DNA of 64,000 nt from positions 62,001 to 126,000 of the forward strand of contig KB722764.1 of assembly GCA_000349905.1 (NCBI GenBank), read 5' to 3'. The notes beneath the pieces are model-generated. The model was given only the letters and a program-made list of their open reading frames with translations. It was not told the DNA's origin and did not search any database. The position numbers were made by a program, and so were the translations under genes. Every line of letters begins with the position of its first letter. Position 1 is the first letter of the stretch. This stretch comes from Volvariella volvacea V23. Taxonomy: Eukaryota; Basidiomycota; Agaricomycetes; Agaricales; Pluteaceae. Shown here one piece after another: positions 1-9,534 of the stretch.

Positions 1-1
1 T

Positions 2-1138
2 AAAGCAGTTTCATCCCTTCGGTATCTAAAAATCGACTCACCGAGGATACAGCCATCCTCACAGCAACTTCTGGACATTCTTGCATGCATGCCAGAACTG
101 CAATTGTTGAAGCTCTCGAGCGTTTGGCCTACTTTACCCAGCGCAGACCCTAACTCCAACGGCACACATAATCCTCATAAGGTAGAGCTACCAAAATTGC
201 AGACTCTGGTCATTCGCGACCAGTTAATCGACTGCACTCGATTTGTGACGAGCCTTGTTTTCCCGCGAGTAGAGGACGTTCAAGTGTGGTGCACGGATGA
301 TAGCGATCTCGAGGATCGCGCTTATGTGGCGCTCCAATCCTGGATAGCAATGATTTACGAGCCTCATGTGCAGGGCCCTCGGGCGCCCACAGGTGCTCGC
401 TATCTAGGTATATCGTACAATGACAAGAGTGGTTATTGTACGATAAAGAGTTCGTCCTGTAAAAGTGACAGTAGCTCGAGACAGTTCTACTCGGGTTTGG
501 AGTTGAGTGGGCAAGAATCTCGCCCCCTCAACCTAACTATTCAACTTCGCCAGTCCCGATCGTACACACCACCTGGGGAAGATACGAGTCGGTACTATAA
601 CTCAAAGTTCGTCAAGTCCATATTTAGACTCTTGCCATCAAGTTTGCTGCTTGATTGCATGACGTTCCGAACTTTTTTACCTCTCGTGAAGGAGGATTGG
701 GAGCAGTGTGCAAAATTCTTGCATGGCGTGGAAAACTTAAAGTTGAGAGGCTGTATTGCAATGTCTAATGGGCTTACGGGGCTCTTGGATGCTTTGGACT
801 GTTCAAACACAGCAATGTTGTCTTTGACTGGGCCAAGCACTCGAAGCAAATCCCGGGCACGAGCTGTGCAATCCTCGATTGTATCTCATGAAGTCCTTTT
901 CCCTGCTCTGTTGAGTGTGGATGCAGTTCATATATGTGCCGAGGACGAATGGAAGAGGCTCGAAAAGATACTCCGGGAAAGGAAAGCAATTGGTGTGGGT
1001 CTGGAGAGTCTGGATGTGAGATTAGACAGGAATTGGAATGAGGATGTGATGGAGAAGGTGAAGAAGAAAGTTATGAATGCAGAGCTAGTAAAGAAATTCG
1101 TAGTAAAGAAAATCAAGCACGGTGACTTAGTTGTATGA
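2..1138 (+). CDS. F-box/LRR-like protein, C-terminal part (5' cut by window edge)
   Basis: The frame is open from the first bases of the window to a TGA at 1136-1138, so the gene starts upstream and its F-box is not visible. The visible part has leucine-rich strands (for example SLRYLKIDSPRIQPSSQQLL, then LPKLQTLVIRD) and ends in a basic tail. The order of blocks matches the second half of the next gene: QQLLD(I/V)L near the start, LPSSLLLDC or FPSGLLSHC in the middle, and W(K/E)xLxxxLxxRKAxGxGxxxL near the end. The two are therefore tandem paralogs. Agaricomycete F-box proteins of this kind are thought to select ubiquitination substrates through an SCF complex; that role is inferred from family resemblance only. 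Confidence 0.7.
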   Translation, partial: KAVSSLRYLKIDSPRIQPSSQQLLDILACMPELQLLKLSSVWPTLPSADPNSNGTHNPHKVELPKLQTLVIRDQLIDCTRFVTSLVFPRVEDVQVWCTDDSDLEDRAYVALQSWIAMIYEPHVQGPRAPTGARYLGISYNDKSGYCTIKSSSCKSDSSSRQFYSGLELSGQESRPLNLTIQLRQSRSYTPPGEDTSRYYNSKFVKSIFRLLPSSLLLDCMTFRTFLPLVKEDWEQCAKFLHGVENLKLRGCIAMSNGLTGLLDALDCSNTAMLSLTGPSTRSKSRARAVQSSIVSHEVLFPALLSVDAVHICAEDEWKRLEKILRERKAIGVGLESLDVRLDRNWNEDVMEKVKKKVMNAELVKKFVVKKIKHGDLVV

Positions 1139-1611
1139 TGTGTAAGGCAATATATCAATCAAATTCATGATTATTGTGGAGAGTGTCGCGCCGATTTGTC
1201 CATTTGACTAGGCTACATGCTCTCGTCGATACATGAATGAGGGAATGAGAGTAACGAGTCTAAATTGACGCAACCAAGAGCCTGGAGTAAGGCGCTGCAG
1301 CACAGTCGGCATCTAGCATGCTATTGTTGGGTGCTACCATGATCATGCCAAAAAACTGGCAGCAGCATCAACGTAGAGTGTGCGGCAACGGATTAGTTGT
1401 GCGTATTGGGCGAAACGCGTGCCGAATAAGTTCACGTGATTTGGACACCATCTCTCAGCCAATCCTTTGATACAGCGCAGCCACTGGTTCTTTCCCAAAC
1501 CTATTATCTATCTGGATTGCTTTGAATTCTCATAACGCAGATGTACGAGTCAATGCCATTGATTAAGATCCCTTTATCAACTCTATGACACTACGTTTTC
1601 TTGCAGATTTT

Positions 1612-3393
1612 ATGGACACTAGTCACTCTCAGCGGCTTCAAGCAGTCCAAGCCCTGCAAGACGAAATTGACGCGAAGCTCCTTGTTCTCGCAGAGGAATC
1701 GAGGAAATTACGAGAAAAGCGTAATCAGCTATCTGGAATCTCTCGTTTGCCCGTCGAAATATTCAGGAGAATTACTCACTTCGCTGTGAGACTAGAGGAG
1801 CTTCGTCAGTTGAGGGGATATTCGTCGATCAAAGAACTTTATGGCGGACAAATATCTCTGTCGCATGTTTCACGAAGTTGGAGAGCGCTGATACTACGAG
1901 ATCACGTCCTTTGGGCACATATAACGCAGTCATATCCCTGGATAACGCAGGAACTCCTTCAACGCTCGGGAAACGCTCCGCTTTCAACACGTTTTTGTCG
2001 CTCCCGCCATTGTGGTGAGTATCTCACTGCGGAACATTGCAAGCTCGTTTCGAACCAGCACCATCGCATCCGCAGACTCTTCTTCGATCTTGCAGAGTTC
2101 ACGAACCATGCCACTCCTCTTCCCTCTTTCTTGTTTGAACCAGCACCGATAATGTCGTCTTGTGAACTAGCAAACGGTCGCACTGATTGTATTAACCGCC
2201 ACCAAACATTATTCAACTGATCTGCGCCGTGCCTAACGAGCTTGTCCCTTCAGTGTGTCGACTTCGGATGGGATTTACCCCTTCTCCGTTCCGTTCCCTC
2301 CCTCCAGCTTCTCGATATATATTGTCCTAAGAATCAGCCAACTCTACAACAACTCTTGGACGTTCTTAAACATAATCCCGCACTACGGTCCTTGAAGTTT
2401 GTCGATATCTCTCCTATCATGAACCACAATGAATTAGATCTTCTGGATCACGATAATCACGCCCCTAGGGTCGTGCTCTCTCAATTGCACACGCTCTATA
2501 TCCGTGGTAAATCATCGGGGATGGCTGTATTCCTTGGGAGGACATCCTTTGAGCAAGCAACAAATATATTCGTTTCGTATTCCGATGCTCTTCAGAATGA
2601 TGAATACCGGAGGCTCCAGCCCTGGATACTAGGCACTTCCAATAGTAAACAGGCAATGGGTCTCTATATTCGGTCCTTGGACGTCGCATCTGAGTCTGGT
2701 GACAGCACCTACAGGGCGCGTGTGTACTATGGCAATCAAACACACCTTACGCTCGAGTTCGATCGCCTAGGGCCAATCATCTGGCCCTTGGGCGCTGATA
2801 ACTCAAGTTTTATAAATGCCTTATTCACCCTCTTTCCCTCTGGCTTGTTGTCTCATTGTACGTCGTTCCAGACCACTCTACCACTGATGAGAGTCGATTG
2901 GGAGGTATGCGAGAGGAGCCTGGAGTGCGTAGAAAACATACAACTGAAGGGACGAAAAGTGAAGGAGTCGGGTAAGTTCATGAACCTTGTGGGGTTGTTG
3001 GAATGTTTTTTGGATCCCCCAGCAATGGGTGTCGATGCCCCAAACTCGAGCTCTGTTGGCACCGAAACAAGGACACTGACTCGAACAGGTGCTGTTATGT
3101 TGTTGCCGCAATCTCTTCCTTCAGCACTGCCGATGACTTCCCCTCTATCCCGCGGTCCTTATTTCCCGGCACTAACGAGTCTGCGTGCCGACTACGAATG
3201 CGTCGGCAAACAATGGGAGACACTCAAAAATGTACTCAAGAAAAGGAAAGCAAGGGGTATTGGGATAAGGACTTTGACTATCGGATTTGGTAACAACTGG
3301 AGTTTAAATGTGTTGCAGAAGGTGGGGACGGAGATCTGCAAGGCGGGGTTGGTTCAGAAACTATTTGCAAAGGATTTGAACAAGATTAGTTAG
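1612..3393 (+). pseudogene. F-box/LRR-like gene with one in-frame stop
   Basis: From ATG 1612 (an ATG at 1585 is in the same frame but less typical) the product opens with a short coiled-coil rich in Glu, Lys and Leu. A standard agaricomycete F-box core follows (SRLPVEIFRRITHFA, then LSHVSRSWRALILRDHVLW), and then leucine-rich repeats. The frame is interrupted once, by TGA at 2218-2220, and continues unbroken to 3393. Residues on both sides of the stop form the usual block (HQTLFN stop SAPCLTSLSLQ), so the stop sits where a Gly (GGA) would fit. Without it the protein would have 593 residues. No plausible intron removes the stop in frame. Either a recent nonsense mutation, a sequencing error or a polymorphism explains it; the rest of the frame is well kept. 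Confidence 0.7.
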
Positions 3394-3587
3394 CTCAATT
3401 CGCTGAGGACGAGCTGTATTTTTTTGCGCTCATCTTATCCGTTAACCTTTTGGAATGTTACGACACAACTGATGTCCCTCTGGAGCGTTTAAGTGTGTGA
3501 ATGCGTCTCACCCACCAAGAATTACCGAAGTGACATTGTTTCAATTTGAGTTGGTATTCGGTACATAGACTAAGTGATGCCAAACTA
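3394..3587. other. Short intergenic stretch between F-box pseudogene and KNH copy 1
   Basis: The two genes converge here. I see no further feature. Confidence 0.5.
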
Positions 3588-4132
3588 TCAAACTCCTTGG
3601 ATAGTAAATATGGGACTCCATCCATATGGCATATCGACGTTTCTAGTTTTCAAAAAGTGAAGCGCTTAGAGGCTGTTATCCTATAAAAGTGGATACTCAC
3701 GTCTGATTAATGGCTTTTAGAATGTACGTATCACTGTGGTAAAGCGTATAGCAATCAGGACGACAGCCAAACCGGGTGTTGTGAAAGCTTACGCTGTTCT
3801 CAAATTAGCAGGCAACAGCACGTCCTTGAAAATACCGTCGCTTGTTTTGAGGTCCCAGCTGAGTATGGCGTGGAGTCCGAAGACATAGCTTGAATTCATG
3901 AGGAATAGTCCAAAGGTCGGTGGATCATTGCTGGATGTTGACCTCCAGGTGATATCCGTCAGTTGGCCTGCAACTGGGTTGGTAGGGACATCGAGTTGGA
4001 TGGTGGCAGTGACGGCTGGGATAGCAAGGGGTGCCAGCAAAGCAGCGAGGCTACATAGAGAGGATTGAGCGGGATTAGATTGAGGCTAATAATAGTTGGT
4101 AGAGGGGAGACTTACGCGAAATTCAAGCGCAT
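3588..4132 (-). CDS. Kre9/Knh1-like small secreted protein, copy 1
   Basis: Four exons can be placed on the minus strand: 4132-4116 (17 nt), 4050-3793, 3733-3701 and 3642-3588, all with GT-AG borders and consistent phases, giving 120 aa. The start MRLNFALAALLAPLAIPAVT is a clear signal peptide. A small beta-sandwich-like module follows, with PTNPVAGQLTDITW, then LFLMNS, and in exons 3-4 ADTYILKAINQTN and WSPIFTIQGV. This order fits the Kre9/Knh1 N-terminal (Ser-Thr-rich GPI-anchored membrane) family. Here the Ser/Thr-rich tail and GPI signal are missing, so a freely secreted or wall-bound protein is inferred. The closest relative in the window is copy 2. The biochemical role is unknown. Confidence 0.75.
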
Positions 4133-4190
4133 TGTATTGAGGACTCTAGCGTATGATGGGGTGTTGAAGGTGTCTGCAGTGAGAAGAGCG

Positions 4191-4199
4191 ATTATATAT
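4191..4199 (-). promoter_or_regulatory. TATA-like box of KNH copy 1
   Basis: On the minus strand the sequence reads CATATATAAT about 60 nt upstream of the ATG at 4132, a suitable place for a TATA box in a short fungal promoter. Confidence 0.4.
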
Positions 4200-5245
4200 G
4201 TTTTTGCTTTCGACGACTGCGGAAATTCTAGTGGTAATTGTACTCGCTTCGTCGGCATCAAAGGCTTTCACCCTGTCCGGGTTTCAAGGCGAGCCCTTAT
4301 TTGAGAAGCCATTAGAGGAGAAAATAATACCCACAGTTATTCCGAGCTGCTGATCGAGTCGCATAAGGTGTTCCTTACTTTGATTAGTTATCTCCCAGTC
4401 GCTAATCTGTTATGAGTATCGACTTTACTTTGCTAACTTGATAGAAAGTAATAAGAATTATTCAAATGAAGGAGTTCGTAATCAAGGCCTCTGACGTGAA
4501 GAAATCCGCGATAGTGTACACACCAAATCTCAAGACAACGCGTCCCTCCAAACCAGACCTTCGCAACCATGGTGTTGGTCTAGGCGTCGCGAAGACTGTT
4601 GATTTACCCCACATAGAATACGGCATGCCATCGATTTACCCTGTCAGTGTCTTCCTTACGGAGCAAACGTGCGTTGTTCTCAACGAAGGTAAGCGGGCGC
4701 TCTAGCCCGAAGTTGGTCGGTGTGTGGGTAGGAGAAGAATTCGGGCCATGAGTGCTAAGGCATGCCATGGCTTTTTATGGATTAGGTATTTCAAGCTGAG
4801 TTTTGAGAAGCCTCAGTTAACTTACGGGGTTGAGCGCTGCCAAGGGCTCCCAATGTTTTGGTTCTGCTATTGCCTGCTATAAGACATCTTGCAAGGAGCC
4901 CCCAAAAGAAGGGCCGTAAACTATGGAGGGTCTTGGTAGCTATTCAATACGTTTATTTCCAGGACCCAAGAATTGGCATATCCATCAATCCACCGATCGT
5001 GACACCAGTAGATCAGGCTTCCAGGAATCTATGCAAGCACTAGGTTAGTATAGCAATTATGCAGATTTTTTCCTGACTTCTTACCTTCGGGCAACACATA
5101 CGCATTGTTGCGCATCGGTGGCACTTGGTAGTTGCATCAAGCTTTAAGCGTGGACTTGGCACGTACGCGCTGGTGTACACGTGACCACGCGTCTGGACTT
5201 GGACCTTGCCACCGTTCCAGCTTCCTTTCAAGTTACCACCACCTC
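4200..5245. other. Gene-free stretch upstream of the third F-box gene
   Basis: Only short frames without recognisable protein character occur here. It should hold the promoter of the plus-strand gene starting at 5246 and distal promoter sequence of the minus-strand gene ending at 3588. Confidence 0.5.
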
Positions 5246-6841
5246 ATGGCGCCCTCTAGTCATGATGATTGGAGTGGCTTCGACAGCATTGACGCCGCAC
5301 GCACTAGAATTGACGAGGATATAGCCCGAATTGAAGCACAACTACAAGAACTTCACAAACTTCGCTCCCGCCGCAATGCACTTGCACCAGTATTCAGGCT
5401 TCCCGTCGAAGTGCTCTCGCAAATTATGATGGACCACCAAGAACTCGTCTTCAAAACTTGTCTATATAATCCGCAATCTCAGCATAATCGTTTGGTGCTA
5501 TGGATTGCGATATCACAGGTCTCGCACCATTGGAGAAGTGTTGCATTGGAGTGTCCTCATCTCTGGACCACAATTTCTATCCCCCACATGTCGCATCGAT
5601 GGATAGAGGAGACTGCACGCCGCTCACGCCGTAGCCGTCTATCTTTACTCATCACTTATCCCATTCACTCTGCTTACTGGGCGAAAGTACACTGTTCGAT
5701 GGTTAAGGAAATATCCCGGGTCAGTTCCTTAACCTTTTCAGGGGATCCGACAAATTGGACTTTTTTCTTTGCGTTAAAGCTCTCGTCAGCACCCCTCAAA
5801 TGCCTCGAGATGTTCAACTTCAATAAAGATTGGAGCCCGTCCATCCGTCTTCAACATCTCCGCCTTCAAAGAAGCAAATTTCTCCGAGCGCTTATTTCTA
5901 ATGACCTTCTTTCACTGACCCTAGAACATCTGGAGTCCAAAAGTATGCCATCACTCGCTGATTTATATAGCGCGCTATCTTCCCTAACAGTTCTTCGCTA
6001 TCTTTCTTTGAAGAATGTACTGTCACACTGTACAGGGACGATGGACATGACCCTAAATCTTGCGCTACCATCACTCTCCACCCTCGTACTTTTCGATGAG
6101 CCCGAACGCAGTTGCGCGCATTTCTTGTCGCAACTGACCTCTCCACAGTTGGAGTATTTAACTGTCAGTCTTGACAAAAGTGTACCGACTGCCCTGGCGC
6201 TGCTCAGCGACGCCATGCCCAGAACGTTATCGACTGCTCCCAAACTTAATCGTTACACCTCCACCAACATATACCTAAAAATGTCGAACATGGGGGTTGG
6301 CCACCTTGTTCTCGCCAATTATCGCGACTATAAGTTCAGCCTTAGCTGGGTCACAAGGGTGGCGGCGATGGACGCGCTGCCCACCTCCCTCCTCTCAAGT
6401 TTATCGCTGAAGGAGGTAAACTATCTAGGACTAAGCTGGGACATATTTCCCGATACGCTTCGTACCCTTTCCTCGTGTTCGCCGGCGCTTGCGAATACCA
6501 AAATATTAGCTTTGTACAAGTCGCCATTATCTGCCGCGTTGAATCATGCCATCCCTCCTTGCCGGTGCACCGAAGAAGTCGGAGTCAAATCTCTACTAAG
6601 AGAATTGGACAGTCCCTTGGACTCAAGTTCTATTCACGTTTGTGCCTCGTGCAAGGACTACTTGGCTTCAACATTTGTAAAGCACCGAATTGTTTGTGGT
6701 CATCCCCTCATGTCAGTTAGAGTTACATGTCCTGCAATCCAAATTTCACAAGGAATCCAACGCCAGTTAGAATCGTTGGAGAAGAGTGTTGATGTCGAGG
6801 TATACGTTGATGGTAAGAAATGGCTTTGGAGTGTTGTGTAG
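5246..6841 (+). CDS. F-box/LRR-like protein
   Basis: This is an uninterrupted single-exon frame of 531 aa. I chose ATG 5246 (MAPSSHDDWSGFDSIDAART) over an in-frame ATG at 5132, because the added 38 residues are unlike the family and precede the usual N-terminus. Residues about 15-45 form a heptad-rich helix (ARIEAQLQELHKLRSRRNAL), directly followed by the F-box core FRLPVEVLSQIMMDHQ and VSHHWRSVALECPHLWTTIS. The remainder has leucine-rich strands (LTLEHLES, LTVLRYLSLKNV, LSLKEVNYLGLSWD). The domain order is that of agaricomycete F-box proteins thought to act as SCF substrate receptors. It is more distant from the two upstream F-box genes than those are from each other. Confidence 0.8.
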   Translation: MAPSSHDDWSGFDSIDAARTRIDEDIARIEAQLQELHKLRSRRNALAPVFRLPVEVLSQIMMDHQELVFKTCLYNPQSQHNRLVLWIAISQVSHHWRSVALECPHLWTTISIPHMSHRWIEETARRSRRSRLSLLITYPIHSAYWAKVHCSMVKEISRVSSLTFSGDPTNWTFFFALKLSSAPLKCLEMFNFNKDWSPSIRLQHLRLQRSKFLRALISNDLLSLTLEHLESKSMPSLADLYSALSSLTVLRYLSLKNVLSHCTGTMDMTLNLALPSLSTLVLFDEPERSCAHFLSQLTSPQLEYLTVSLDKSVPTALALLSDAMPRTLSTAPKLNRYTSTNIYLKMSNMGVGHLVLANYRDYKFSLSWVTRVAAMDALPTSLLSSLSLKEVNYLGLSWDIFPDTLRTLSSCSPALANTKILALYKSPLSAALNHAIPPCRCTEEVGVKSLLRELDSPLDSSSIHVCASCKDYLASTFVKHRIVCGHPLMSVRVTCPAIQISQGIQRQLESLEKSVDVEVYVDGKKWLWSVV

Positions 6842-7475
6842 GTAGCATCGGTGTGCCATTTCCGAGACGAGCGTTGGAATACTGGACGTGATCTCGCTCA
6901 TTTATGTAACAACCCTATCATGCATTATTCTATGCGGCTCAACACAGGCACGAAAGCTACTGGAAGAATGTCGGTAGAACGTGGACCCCAATGAGATCAT
7001 TGCTAAATTCATTGATTTAATAGCTTGACAAACGCCCACCGTGCTTCCACCAAGAGACAATACATGTTCAGGCCTTTGTCTCAACAATTCATCTTGACAA
7101 CCTCTTCCATCCCCTTCAGAATTCTATTTGTCTTGTAGCTAGCCCAGAATCGGCAAACTTCGAATGTCAGATCTTGTGAATGAAGTATATCGATATCAAA
7201 GTCTGGTGATAGAGAAGCGACTAGGCAGGAGTTGATGTTTTTTAGTCTCCAAGAGTAGACAGTAGGTGAAGAGGTTGCCTCGAAGGCACAAAGTGAATTG
7301 AGTATATATCTCGCACTGTCACGGCGTACCTCTGGCACCTATCAGGCGCCGGAGAAATGGACAATAGTCGTCCTGCGAGCGGATGTAGCATAGATATGAC
7401 ACAATGTAGCATTGCCACAAAGTGGTATACAATGGCGTATTAATATTGCAGGACTCCGATTCTATTGTACAACTC
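6842..7475. other. Gene-free stretch
   Basis: A minus-strand frame at 7081-7338 (85 aa) has no recognised similarity. Nothing else is supported. Confidence 0.4.
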
Positions 7476-7930
7476 TTATACACCTTTGATGGTAAAGACG
7501 GGACTCCATCCAACACCTCTATCAACGTTTCTACATTAAAGCAGGACGCTTTCAGTGTTCCCCAACAGAAACACCATGATTGGAATACTCACGTCTGATC
7601 AACCGCCTTCAAGATATATGTGTCTCTGAATCGGGTATCGATGTCAACCAGGCCTATCTATACGAAACAAAAACGAAACATGACTTACGCGGTCTTCAAT
7701 GTTGCAGGTAAGAGAACATTTGTTAACTTGCCCGAACTTCCATCAATGTCCCAACCTAAGAAGGCATGTAGGTGGAACGCTTGCGTGGAATTCATGAGGA
7801 AGAGTCCCCACGTAGGGGGGTCTCTCGGTTCAGACTCCCAGATTATGTCGGTATATTCACCCGCAACTGGGTTAGTAGGGATTTTAAGTGAAACGGCAGC
7901 GACAGAGAGAGGAAGAACAAGGGATGGGTG
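7476..7930 (-). pseudogene. Kre9/Knh1-like protein, copy 2, lacking a recognisable first exon
   Basis: Exons 2-4 of the family are present and in phase: about 7930-7689, 7625-7593 and 7530-7476. Conserved blocks are IPTNPVAGEYTDIIW, LFLMNSTQAF, ADTYILKAVDQTN and WSPVFTIKGV, closest to copy 1. Part of a hydrophobic leader (SLVLPLSVAAVS) remains. In the other copies a 17-nt first exon carrying the ATG precedes exon 2. Here TGA and TAG codons lie at the start of the homologous exon, and no ATG-bearing 17-nt exon with the right phase can be found upstream. A using-tag acceptor at 7931 would restore the frame only with an unrelated first exon. I infer a 5'-damaged copy, probably a pseudogene. Confidence 0.6.
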
Positions 7931-8839
7931 CTAGTACACTGAGAGTCCTCAGTGCCGCAGGCTATATACCTATTGCGATTGACAGTCGGAAAATTCGTCA
8001 ACAGCTTTGAATGTCGTTTCTTAAATGCCCGCAGATATTCCGTCGAGTTGCGCGTGGAGCTTTCATCGCTATGCGTAGATTGAATAAGGTGGTGGCGTAT
8101 TCATATGCAGTCTTTTTGACTCGTCCGCATAACGGAGTTGGAGTTGAGGATTGCATTTGGATGCGTGTAGATACACATAGAGGATCGATGACGGTTAGTT
8201 GAACCCGAATTCACTTATTCTCGGAGTTTCGAGTAAATTTGATCTTTCGAAAGGGGATCGATGGGGTGATTGAAGTCTATAGCCAGTTCACTCAACCGAT
8301 AGATGGGCCGTGCATCCGATGTCAACCCGCGAGTCGTTATTTTTCGGTATACATACCCAGAGCAGGTGACCCGAAAGTTCGAATGTCGCAATCATCATAC
8401 TCATGGTCTGGGTTTATGCCACCGTTTGCCCCGACAAGTAGTCTTATGGATTTAGGCGGTGATGGTAACGATACTGAGGAAAAAGTAGACAGAAGCTGTA
8501 TGGGACCCGCCGGCTAAGAAGTGCTCGTATGCGGTAGTACCAAACATTGAGCATATTCAGCGTGGTGGGCATTAAGCGTCGCTTGTGATATCGACGAAGA
8601 AGTTGACGTGCTCCACTCTGAAGTCGAAGAATTCTAGCTGATGCATGTGAGTTCTATCAGCCCCATACCCACTGGCGGAAAGTTTCATGGACTAAAAATT
8701 ATGTCGTAGTAGAGGCTGTGGGATGCAAGCAACTTGAACTAAGACTTGCGCATTGGTGAGCACATACTGCACGCAGAACGATAAAAACTATGGATTGATT
8801 CAGCTATTCGTATCGCCTCCAACGACGATGCCCAGGGTA
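7931..8839. other. Gene-free stretch between KNH copies 2 and 3
   Basis: Short plus-strand frames at 8011-8202 and 8239-8517 show no known motif and no paralog in the window. I do not support a gene here. Confidence 0.4.
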
Positions 8840-9395
8840 TTACAGCGTATACAATGCGAAACGAGGGCTTGCGGCGAACACCCAGTCCCAGTTACTGTGT
8901 TAAGTGACACATAAGCACCCGATCTAACGTGCCTGTAGTCGTGATTAGGACTCACGAAGAATTTACTGCGTAAAGGATGTAGTCATCCCTGTAGTAAGCA
9001 GTAAGTATACAAGACACTCGTCGCACCAGGGAAAGCCCGACCTCGGTTGAAGATGTGGGGCGATTTTCGCCGTAACCTTACCCAGTGTTGGATCGATGTT
9101 TTCTCCAAAGTTTTGGTATAAGATGAATGCTTGTGTCGCACTCATGAGGAAGAGGTTCCATGGGCCCGGATCGCCTGGTTGACTAGTCCATGCTATGTCG
9201 GTTGTCTCCCCAATGACGGGATTCGTGGGTGTAGAAAGCTTGAGAGCTGTCACGGTTGTCGATGCTGCCGCCAAGAGTGCAGCGATAGAGAGTGATAGGC
9301 TATTTATATGTGTCCAAAAGATTGGAACAACATGCGTTTAGGGTGGGAGGTGGATGCGGACTTGGGAAGGCCACTCACCCAGAAAAGAAGCGCAT
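8840..9395 (-). CDS. Kre9/Knh1-like small secreted protein, copy 3
   Basis: Minus-strand exons are 9395-9379 (17 nt), 9299-9042, 8988-8956 and 8894-8840, which together encode 120 aa. Exon sizes and phases equal those of copy 1. The signal peptide is MRFFSGLSLSIAALLAAAS. The module has TPTNPVIGETTDIAW, WNLFLMSATQAF, then DDYILYAVNSSN in exon 3 and WVFAASPRFALYTL at the end. The last part matches the typical Kre9/Knh1 pattern of a Tyr-Thr-Leu strand, an NxTN turn and a VFAxSxxFxI strand. No Ser/Thr tail or GPI signal follows. It pairs with copy 4 in both protein and promoter. Confidence 0.78.
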
Positions 9396-9471
9396 TGTTT
9401 ATAACTTCCTGGGCGGGTAGTGATATCGAATGAAAAGAAGACTTAGTTCTAGGTATGCGTACATCTTTTGT

Positions 9472-9523
9472 CTTTTATACCACAACGAGATGCGGAGAGT
9501 AGCACCCGTTGGTATAATTTCGG
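9472..9523 (-). promoter_or_regulatory. Promoter motifs of KNH copy 3 shared with copy 4
   Basis: On the minus strand GTTGTGGTATAAAAGA at about 9486-9471 supplies a TATA box roughly 80 nt before the ATG. A second motif (CCGAAATTATACCAA, 9523-9509) lies upstream. Both recur at equal spacing upstream of copy 4, so the duplicated unit includes the promoter. Confidence 0.5.
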
Positions 9524-9534
9524 ATTTGACACTC

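Noticed and set aside
2133..2253. An intron removing the TGA from the second F-box gene
   Set aside because: With the best acceptor (CCCTTCAG, 2253) no GT donor gives the right phase. The only in-phase pairs use very weak donors (GTCGTC, GTCTTG) with a GAG acceptor five bases after the branch-like CTAAC, and would delete conserved family residues.
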